Shown here one piece after another: positions 42,037 to 47,703 of a stretch of 47,703 nucleotides of DNA. Positions within the stretch are counted from its first letter, which is position 1. The number at the start of each line of letters is the position of its first letter. A program made the position numbers and the translations under genes. The stretch spans positions 1 to 47,703 of the forward strand of contig JAHDPO010000030.1 of the NCBI GenBank assembly GCA_018434325.1, in the 5' to 3' direction. This stretch comes from Clostridia bacterium (GTDB taxonomy: Bacteria; Bacillota; Peptococcia; DRI-13; UBA5745). Below the pieces are notes generated by a model. That model had not been told where the DNA came from and made no database searches. It saw only the letters and a list, made by a program, of their open reading frames with translations.

Positions 42037-42597
42037 CTAAGGTAAAACTCGGTCTTCATTGCCATGCTGCTTCATTGTCCTGCTGCTGTCTGCCGATTCA
42101 TCCGGCAATAAAATCACTGTTCCCTGCCCGCGGCTGGCCTTCATATCAATCACTCTTTGATTAGCCGAACCCCGAAACCTCAGAGCGATATCTTTCTGAG
42201 CCTCAATAAAAGGACCGTCCACCAAAATATCGGTCTCCGCCAGCAGCCGGGCTACGCTTTCATCCTCCCGGGCCATTTCCTGCAGTTTTTCATAAGTATA
42301 GCCGGTATACGTCACCACGTCAAAGCCTTGCCGGTGCACCCGGGCAGCCAGTTCCGCCATCTCTGCTGATTGTCCAAAAGGCTCACCGCCGGATAGGGTA
42401 ATGCCTTTCACACAGCCCGGAGCTTTGTGGATCTCCCGCAGCAGCTCCCTAACGGTTCGCTCTTCGCCGCCTCCCGGGTTCCAAGTATCGGGGTTATGGC
42501 AACCGGGACAATGATGAGGGCAGCCTTGGCTGAACACTACAAATCGTACTCCCGGCCCGTCCACTACGCTTTCATGTAAAATACCAGCTATGCGCAT
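42037..42597 (-). CDS. nrdG: anaerobic ribonucleotide reductase activating enzyme NrdG
   Basis: The 186-residue radical-SAM enzyme has the N-terminal MRIAGILHESVVDGPGVRF and the FeS-binding SQGCPHHCPGCHNPDTW (Cys-X3-Cys-X2-Cys). It generates the glycyl radical on NrdD. The ATG at 42597 lies 9 bases after AAGGAG; a longer frame reading from 42690 is not supported. It belongs downstream of nrdD, although a hairpin lies in the gap. Confidence 0.95.
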   Translation of the reverse strand: MRIAGILHESVVDGPGVRFVVFSQGCPHHCPGCHNPDTWNPGGGEERTVRELLREIHKAPGCVKGITLSGGEPFGQSAEMAELAARVHRQGFDVVTYTGYTYEKLQEMAREDESVARLLAETDILVDGPFIEAQKDIALRFRGSANQRVIDMKASRGQGTVILLPDESADSSRTMKQHGNEDRVLP

Positions 42598-42631
42598 AAA
42601 TAAAATCTCCTTAATCATGTTCACCTTATTA

Positions 42632-42696
42632 TAACGCTTTAGTAAAAAAATTTCGACTGCAGAAATTTTTCTTTCTGCTGTGCGTTTCAACGAGGC
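42632..42696. repeat. 65-base dispersed palindromic element, copy A
   Basis: This 65-base sequence aligns without gaps to 45891-45955. Shared blocks are TAACGC at one end, GAAATTTTTCT in the middle and GTGCGTTTCAACGAGGC at the other end. AAAAATTTC and GAAATTTTT form an internal hairpin. Copies lie just upstream of nrdG and of ylmC on the same strand sense. Confidence 0.55.
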
Positions 42697-42708
42697 ATAA
42701 CAAAAGGA

Positions 42709-42735
42709 AACCGTACCAGTTTTGCTGGTACGGTT
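42709..42735 (-). terminator. hairpin after nrdD
   Basis: AACCGTACCAG (42709-42719) pairs perfectly with CTGGTACGGTT (42725-42735); on the minus strand it is followed by TTCCTTTTGTT. It lies 30 bases past the nrdD stop and before nrdG, and may reduce nrdG expression relative to nrdD. Confidence 0.65.
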
Positions 42736-42764
42736 TATTTACGGCCGCATTTTGATCACAAGAA

Positions 42765-44909
42765 TCACTGGACCGTATCTTTGCGCATAAAAGGAGGAAG
42801 TTTCATATGTACCCGGCGAGCCTTAGCCTCGGCCAGTTTGCTGTCATTGAAGTTGTCCAGGGTGGACAGATAGCCGGTAATCCGCCGTACCCGGCTGATG
42901 TTTTTACTGCCGCATTTGGGGCAAACATTGGATTCGATAACGCCATTAAGGCCGCAATCCTTACAAATATCCACCGGGAAATTGACGGCAGCATAACCCA
43001 TGTCATTATCGTACATCGCCCGCACCAAGGTTTCAAAAGCCTCCAGATTGCCTTTGGGGGCAGACGGCAATTCCACATAAGAAATATGACCGGCATTGCA
43101 ATACTTATGATAAGGGCCTTCCAAGGCGATCTTTTTCAGGGCGTCAATCTCGAACTCTACCGGCACATGAAAAGAGTTGGTATACCACTCTTTGTCCGTC
43201 ACACCGGGAATAATACCAAAACGATCCACGTCCAGCTTGGTAAATTTGCCGGAAAGCTGTTCTGCCGGCGTAGCCAATAAGCTGAAGTTCAGTTTACACT
43301 GCTTGCTGGCTTCGTCGCATCTCTGGCGCATGTGGCTGACGATGGAAAGCCCCAGAGCCTGGGCGCTGTCGGATTCGCCGTGGTGTTTGCCCAACAAAGC
43401 AGTCAGGCATTCCGCCAAGCCAATAAAGCCCATGCTCAACGTGCCGTGGCGAATGGCCTTTTCCACGGGATCGTTATATCCTAAATCCTCGCTATCTACA
43501 TAAAGATGTTGCCCCATGAGGAAGGGGAAATCTTTCATTTTTAAATTTTTCTGAACCTCATACCTGGCCAGCAACTGCCGGATCACTAAATCTATGGTAT
43601 CGTCCAGACTCTGCCAGAAGGCGGACATATTTTTGCCGGATTTGATGGCCAGGCGGGGCAGGTTGATGGTAGTAAAGGACAGATTACCCCGGCCATTGGT
43701 CACTTCCATGCCATGGATATCGCTCATCACCCGGGTGCGGCAGCCCATATAGGCTACTTCTTGCTCATGGAAAGGAGCGTTGAAAGAGGAATCCTGGAAA
43801 GAGAAATTGGGAAACAGCCGGGAGCAGGCTACCTTCATGCTCAGAATGAAAAGATCGTAGTTGGGATCCTCGGGATCGTAGTTGACGCCATCCATGACTT
43901 TGAAGCAGGCATTGGGGAATAAAGGAGTCTCGCCCCTGCCCAAACCCTTTTCATAGGCCAAAAGGAATTTCTCCGTCACCATACGGCCACTCCAGGAGGT
44001 GTCTGTGCCAAAATTGATGCTGGAAAAGGGCACCTGGGCACCGGCCCGGCTGTGCATGGTATTGAGATTATAAATGAAGCCTTCCATAGCCTGATAAGTT
44101 TCGTCTTCTGTCCGCTCCAGAGCCACTTCATTGATTCTTTTTTCTTCTGCAGTCAAACCAAGCTTGTCCAGTTCTTCTTTCAGCAAACGCTGCTGCCGCT
44201 GAAATTCAAGCTCCACGTAACGCCCTAAGTCACGGTCAAAATAAGCAAAGGACTGACCGCCATGCATATCGTTTTGGTTGCTTTGGAGAATAATTGCCGC
44301 CAAAGCTGCAGCTGTCTTAATTCCCTTAGGCGACCGGATATAGCCATGGCCGTTATTGAAGCCATCCCGCAACAGCCTGTCCAAAGGAATCTGCAAACAA
44401 GTAAAAGTTTTGCCATACCAAGACAGATCGTGGATATAGATATCGCCTTCCAGATGAGCCGCGGCTTCTGCCGGCGGCACCACCCGCTTCAGGTAGTAAT
44501 TCTTTGAGGCGGCTTCAGAAATCTGCAGCACTTTGGCAGAAGGAGAGTTGCCGACATTGGCGTTATCCCGATTCGTCTCTTTTAGGATTTCCGCCACCGC
44601 ATCCATCAGTTCCGTGCGGCCTTCCCGTACCATAGAGCGTTTTTCCCGGTAAAGAATATAAGCCTTAGCCGTCTTGGCATGACCCTGCTCAATGAGAATC
44701 TTTTCTACGGCATCCTGAACCTCTTCCACAGAAAAGATATGATCCTCCGGCATTTTTTTTAATTCTTTGATAACGGCCAGCGTGACCTCCATTGCCATCT
44801 GGCGGTCCTCGCCTCCCACAGATTGAGCAGCCTTAAAAATTGCATTCGTAATTTTTGTTTCATTAAAAGGAACAACTCTGTCATCCCTTTTACGAATTTG
44901 GGTTAGCAT
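42765..44909 (-). CDS. nrdD: anaerobic (class III) ribonucleoside-triphosphate reductase
   Basis: NrdD reduces NTPs to dNTPs using a glycyl radical. The 714 residues hold an N-terminal ATP cone (about 1-95, KITNAIFKAAQSVGGEDRQM), the catalytic barrel (YIHDLSWYGKTFTCLQIPL ... NQNDMHGGQSFAYFD), a zinc site with paired cysteines (CKDCG ... CPKCG) and the glycyl radical loop RRITGYLSTLDNFN near the C-terminus. It is full length and lies after nrdR on the minus strand. Confidence 0.97.
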   Translation of the reverse strand: MLTQIRKRDDRVVPFNETKITNAIFKAAQSVGGEDRQMAMEVTLAVIKELKKMPEDHIFSVEEVQDAVEKILIEQGHAKTAKAYILYREKRSMVREGRTELMDAVAEILKETNRDNANVGNSPSAKVLQISEAASKNYYLKRVVPPAEAAAHLEGDIYIHDLSWYGKTFTCLQIPLDRLLRDGFNNGHGYIRSPKGIKTAAALAAIILQSNQNDMHGGQSFAYFDRDLGRYVELEFQRQQRLLKEELDKLGLTAEEKRINEVALERTEDETYQAMEGFIYNLNTMHSRAGAQVPFSSINFGTDTSWSGRMVTEKFLLAYEKGLGRGETPLFPNACFKVMDGVNYDPEDPNYDLFILSMKVACSRLFPNFSFQDSSFNAPFHEQEVAYMGCRTRVMSDIHGMEVTNGRGNLSFTTINLPRLAIKSGKNMSAFWQSLDDTIDLVIRQLLARYEVQKNLKMKDFPFLMGQHLYVDSEDLGYNDPVEKAIRHGTLSMGFIGLAECLTALLGKHHGESDSAQALGLSIVSHMRQRCDEASKQCKLNFSLLATPAEQLSGKFTKLDVDRFGIIPGVTDKEWYTNSFHVPVEFEIDALKKIALEGPYHKYCNAGHISYVELPSAPKGNLEAFETLVRAMYDNDMGYAAVNFPVDICKDCGLNGVIESNVCPKCGSKNISRVRRITGYLSTLDNFNDSKLAEAKARRVHMKLPPFMRKDTVQ

Positions 44910-44959
44910 TTTTTATTTTCGCCTCCAAGAACATAATAACCGGCTTGCGGCTTGTCCAC

Positions 44960-45433
44960 TTATATTCGATGATTTTTTTCCCGAGTAAGCAAATCTTGAA
45001 TTTCTTGCAAAAAGGTATTGATATCTTTAAATTCACGATATACACTGGCAAATCGAACATAAGCAACCTCATCAATTTCTTTCAGCCGCTCCATGACCTT
45101 TTCACCGATAAGGATAGTAGGAAACTCGCGGGAGCCGGAAGACTGCCGCAGCTCTCTTTCAATGGCCTGGGCCGTTTCCTCCAGCAGCTCCGTAGAAACC
45201 GGCCGCTTCTCACAAGCCCGCAGCATACCGCTCAATACTTTTTGAACGTCAAAGCGCTGGCGGCTGCCATCCTTCTTAATCACCCATAAATGTACTTCTT
45301 CCAATCGTTCAAAAGTGGTAAACCTTTGCTGGCAGGAAATGCATTCCCGTCGACGCCGGATGACGCTGCCATCCTCGCTGTCCCTGGTTTCTAAAACCTT
45401 AGAATCGTCATGTCCGCAATATGGGCAAATCAA
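44960..45433 (-). CDS. nrdR: transcriptional repressor NrdR
   Basis: NrdR represses ribonucleotide reductase genes when its ATP cone is loaded with dATP/ATP. The 157 residues comprise a zinc ribbon (MICPYCGHDD ... ECISCQQRFTTFE) and the ATP cone (about 49-139). The start is a TTG at 45433, seven bases after GGAGG; it gives the conserved first residues. Tandem NrdR boxes overlap its own promoter. It leads into nrdD with a 50-base gap. Confidence 0.96.
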   Translation of the reverse strand: MICPYCGHDDSKVLETRDSEDGSVIRRRRECISCQQRFTTFERLEEVHLWVIKKDGSRQRFDVQKVLSGMLRACEKRPVSTELLEETAQAIERELRQSSGSREFPTILIGEKVMERLKEIDEVAYVRFASVYREFKDINTFLQEIQDLLTREKNHRI

Positions 45434-45464
45434 GCTTATTCCTCCTTATGTATTAACCAATTCA

Positions 45465-45517
45465 GCCATTGGTATAGTGTCCGATACAATAATAACAACT
45501 AGATATAGGCGTGTCAA
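45465..45517 (-). promoter_or_regulatory. nrdR promoter with tandem NrdR boxes
   Basis: On the minus strand TTGACA (45512-45517) and TATTAT (45489-45494) are 17 bases apart. The 16-base CGCCTATATCTAGTTG (45496-45511) sits between them, and ACACTATACCAATGGC (45465-45480) lies downstream; both resemble the NrdR box ACACwATATnTwGTGT. They are 15 bases apart (31 start to start), the usual NrdR arrangement. This supports autoregulated control of nrdR-nrdD. Confidence 0.7.
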
Positions 45518-45530
45518 GAGCAAAAATGGA

Positions 45531-45839
45531 TTATTCATCCTCTTCATCCTCTTTATTTACTTCTCTGGTTTCTTCCGGCGCCGGAGCTAAAATCTCGCCG
45601 GTAATGTCCACCAAAATCACGTCTTCACCAATGCGATAAATTTGCTCATAGGGAATCCAAAGCTCCCGGGCGCTGCGAAATAAGGAGCTGAAACCTCCCG
45701 CAGGCTCCTCCGGCAAAATCAAGGCCAGTATCCTTCCTTCGTCTAAATCCATTTCTATATCCATGATAGGTCCCAGACGCCGCCCATCGTGGAGACTGAT
45801 AACCTCCATATCTCTCATTTCCGAAACCTTGATCAGCAT
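45531..45839 (-). CDS. YlmC/YmxH-type PRC-barrel protein
   Basis: The 102-residue protein starts MLIKVSEMRDMEVISLHDGRRLG and has a PRC-barrel (about 1-80; GPIMDIEMDLDEGRILALIL, ELWIPYEQIYRIGEDVILVD) and an acidic tail (EVNKEDEEDE). YlmC/YmxH family members are sporulation-linked small proteins of unknown action. ATG at 45839 follows GGGGGG. It sits upstream of nrdR. Confidence 0.88.
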   Translation of the reverse strand: MLIKVSEMRDMEVISLHDGRRLGPIMDIEMDLDEGRILALILPEEPAGGFSSLFRSARELWIPYEQIYRIGEDVILVDITGEILAPAPEETREVNKEDEEDE

Positions 45840-45890
45840 AACGATTCCCCCCATAAGAATATCCGGCCATCTACCTTTAAAGATGTCCTA

Positions 45891-45955
45891 TAACGCATAG
45901 GCAGAAAAATTCCTACAGTCGAAATTTTTCTACCCTCTGTGCGTTTCAACGAGGC
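45891..45955. repeat. 65-base dispersed palindromic element, copy B
   Basis: This is the partner of the 42632-42696 copy, same length and same order of conserved blocks (TAACGC, GAAATTTTTC, GTGCGTTTCAACGAGGC). AGAAAAATT and AAATTTTTCT arms form a hairpin. It lies in the 304-base space between ylmC and rpmB, which also holds an imperfect inverted repeat at 45958-46017 and the rpmB promoter. Confidence 0.55.
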
Positions 45956-46081
45956 GAGGGATATGTCCACCACTTGAAAGGATAAGCGGAAGCCGACACC
46001 TGAAAAGGTGGGGAACATATCCGGCTTTCTCGTTATAACCAAGCTTATGCGCAGAAAATGCAAATATGATAATTTTTATCC

Positions 46082-46110
46082 TTGCATTTCCTTTTTATAT
46101 TTGGTACAAT
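46082..46110 (+). promoter_or_regulatory. rpmB promoter
   Basis: TTGCAT (46082-46087) and TACAAT (46105-46110) are exactly 17 bases apart. Transcription would start about 25 bases before the AAAGGAGGTGG ribosome site. Confidence 0.7.
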
Positions 46111-46143
46111 GCTTTAGTGATAAGCCTAAAGGAGGTGGAGTTA

Positions 46144-46335
46144 ATGTCTTTTCAATGCGATATTTGCGGCAAAGGAAAATCCGTTGGCATGCAAGTCAGC
46201 CATTCTCATATCCGTACGAAGAAGGTTTGGAAGCCCAATCTTCAGCCTGTTCGAGCCAATGTTGACGGCCAAACCGTAAAGCTTCGGGTTTGCACCCGCT
46301 GCCTCCGTTCCGGCAAAGTACAACGGGCTCAGTAG
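46144..46335 (+). CDS. rpmB: 50S ribosomal protein L28, zinc-ribbon form
   Basis: The 63-residue protein is a complete L28: CDICGK near the start, [20 protein letters not shown] in the middle and [11 protein letters not shown] near the end. The four cysteines in two CXXC pairs identify the zinc-binding (C+) form. A strong AAAGGAGG lies before the ATG. It is divergent from ylmC and followed by a terminator. Confidence 0.97.
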   Translation: MSFQCDICGKGKSVGMQVSHSHIRTKKVWKPNLQPVRANVDGQTVKLRVCTRCLRSGKVQRAQ

Positions 46336-46385
46336 TCCGGCTTTCCCCGTTATTTCCCATAGAATTATATGATTGCATGATCAAT

Positions 46386-46416
46386 GCAGGCGCTCCCATA
46401 GGGGCGCCTTTTTTAT
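46386..46416 (+). terminator. rpmB terminator
   Basis: AGGCGCTCCC and GGGGCGCCT pair with one wobble around ATA and T6 follows. It lies about 50 bases past the rpmB stop. Confidence 0.85.
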
Positions 46417-46420
46417 GGAA

Positions 46421-46921
46421 ATTGAAACGGAAGTGGAAGCGGAAGTCGAAGTGGAGTCGGAAGTGTTATCGCCGGCTAACTGTACAAAAAATGAAGTAAT
46501 GCACGACTAATAGGAATTGGCGGAATTGGGGCCAATTGAAAAAGATGTTTTTGCGTATAGAATGAATAAGAATTGATTTTTCCTCTAGAAAACGTATTTT
46601 ATTCAATTTTATCCATTTAGATTCGAGCATAAGTTCAAATTTTGTACAACTGGCCATTTTGTAGATTTCCATAGGCACGGGCTTTAACCTAAGCCCCCCC
46701 ACTCAGAGGCTGTCTTACTTGTTTTATAGATACTCAGCAGCGCCATAAGGAAAAAGCGGCCAGTATAAGGTTTAGGCAATGGCCGGTGTAAAAAACACGG
46801 CCGAATGTTTTCACTCAGAATCTGGACATTGCTCCAGGATAGTGATAAGCAGGTTTTGGAAAGATGGATGGTTTGAACAAAAATAGGAAAACGGCATGAG
46901 ATACAGAAAGATATCTGCATC
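46421..46921. other. gene-poor stretch with low-complexity DNA and possible IS debris
   Basis: At 46426-46470 the sequence GAAGTGGAAGCGGAAGTC and variants repeat in 6-base steps (GGAAGT/C). Further on, TGTACAA occurs at 46482-46500 and 46643-46660, the latter as TGTACAACTGGCCATTTTGT, reminiscent of the IS21-like repeats at 24.2-24.4 kb. An AGAGGCTGTC sequence near 46706 also occurs near 24096. No convincing gene is present. I read it as mobile-element debris, at low confidence. Confidence 0.35.
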
Positions 46922-46991
46922 ACTTCTATCTACGCTTTCTGCAGGAGTGGGCGTAGATAACAAGGGTTTGCAATGTGTCAACTGCACTCGT

Positions 46992-47703
46992 ACTTCAATC
47001 CACGCTCTCCGCGAAGGAGAGCGACGTATCCGAGCAGACCCAGGGCGCGTCCGGTACTGTACTTCGATCCACGCTCTCCGTGAAGGAGAGCGACTGAGCA
47101 TGACCGACGAGGACAATCCGCTTTCCATACTTCGATCCACGCTCTCCGTGAGGAGAGTGACTGCAGTCGGGGGATAAAGGATATAACTTATAGTGACTTC
47201 AATCCACGCTCTCCGTAAAGGAGAGCGACAATTGTCTCTGCCTTCTTCAGCACGCCGCATAAATACTTCGATCCACGCTCTCCGTAAAGGAGAGCAACGT
47301 TTTTCTAATCAAATCACGGTTAGATTACACTAACTTCGATCCACGCTCTCCGTAAAGGAGAGCGACTTTATCTCACCGAGCGCGAGTTCTCCGTAGTCAT
47401 ACTTCGATCCACGCTCTCCGTAAAGGAGAGCGACCTCGTCAGCAAATCAAGCAATTTATAGTACTTTATACTTCGATCCACGCTCTCCGCAAAGGAAAGC
47501 GACCTACTACAGCTATTCGACGAACAAGAGGATCCGTACTTCGATCCACGCTCTCCGCAAAGGAAAGCGACATAAGTTTTTTGCAGAAAGGAGGTAGGGG
47601 CAATACTTCGATCCACGCTCTCCGCAAAGGAAAGCGACTTGACTACATGCACGCCTTCCCCAGGGCCTAACTCCTACTTCGATCCACGCTCTCCGCAAAG
47701 GAA
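46992..47703 (-). CRISPR. type I-C-like CRISPR array, leader-distal end in window
   Basis: Eleven 34-base repeats (the last cut by the window edge) begin at 46992, 47061, 47129, 47196, 47265, 47333, 47401, 47470, 47538, 47605 and 47676. The ten spacers are 33-37 bases. Read on the minus strand the repeat runs GTCGCTCTCC...GGAGAGCG then TGGATCGAAGT; a GTGGAT-GAAR 3' end and GC-rich stem are typical of type I-C. The left end carries variants: R1 and R4 have TCAATCC, R3 lacks a base, and a wrecked repeat stands at 46922-46953. R8-R11 share GGAAAGC. Degeneracy at the left marks it as the trailer, so the leader and any cas genes lie right of the window. No cas gene is in the window. Confidence 0.95.

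Noticed and set aside
46421-46921. cas gene or Cas fragment beside the array
   Set aside because: No frame of adequate length or with Cas motifs is present; the leader side lies to the right of the window.
46811-47652. Minus-strand protein frames with repeated RRAWIEV or SLSFAESVDRS
   Set aside because: These are translations of the CRISPR repeats, not proteins.

Overview
The window looks like a chromosome segment of a Gram-positive, endospore-former-type anaerobic Clostridium relative (Peptococcaceae-like, by inference). The basis is the right half: nrdR-nrdD-nrdG, ylmD, an HlyD-type protein, ylmE, sepF, proC, yggT, divIVA and ileS in one long leftward block. This is the classic Firmicutes division/ylm neighbourhood, with a ylmC/ymxH PRC-barrel gene beside it and a zinc-ribbon L28 gene diverging from it. 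The anaerobic (class III) ribonucleotide reductase fits an anaerobe. Species cannot be named from the sequence alone.

Region 1 (1-10.3 kb) is accessory. All intact genes point left. It contains a 1867-residue mosaic surface protein (three beta-helix modules, leucine-rich repeats, InlB-type B repeats, SLH domains and cell-wall-binding repeats), a small lipoprotein, a 32-codon ORF, and a family of PAS-domain regulators. One regulator is a fused HTH-PAS-AraC protein, one is split into a separate HTH gene and a PAS-AraC gene, and one is a PAS-only protein without a DNA-binding domain. A truncated secreted protein lies at the left edge. A decayed serine recombinase (9.5-10.3 kb) marks the right border and suggests arrival on a mobile element.

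Region 2 (10.5-26.2 kb) is a defence/transport and stress region. It has an AlkZ-like winged-helix protein, two GNAT acetyltransferases, and a tetR-ABC-FtsX operon with a promoter and two matching palindromes. Convergent to it is an ABC-FtsX pair next to its two-component system, with a direct repeat placed like a response-regulator site. Then come two paralogous ABC-2-type exporter operons. Only one has a GntR gene, but both carry the same palindromic operator. Between them lies a cluster of about 20-bp repeats arranged like the ends of an IS21-type element whose transposase genes are gone.

Region 3 (26.3-46.4 kb) is mostly housekeeping: a YciI-like protein, a chemotaxis receptor lacking an extracytoplasmic sensor domain, bioY-birA with a BirA operator over the birA promoter, argC, an HI0933-type flavoprotein, ileS, a DUF2914-like membrane protein, divIVA, yggT, proC, sepF, ylmE, an HlyD-type protein, ylmD, nrdG, nrdD, nrdR with tandem NrdR boxes over its promoter, ylmC and rpmB. 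Two kinds of palindromic intergenic element occur here.

Region 4 (46.4-47.7 kb) is a gene-poor stretch with low-complexity DNA and possible IS debris, followed by a type I-C-like CRISPR array running off the right edge. The array is read on the minus strand; its old, degenerate end is inside the window, and its leader and any cas genes would lie to the right. No tRNA or rRNA gene was recognised.
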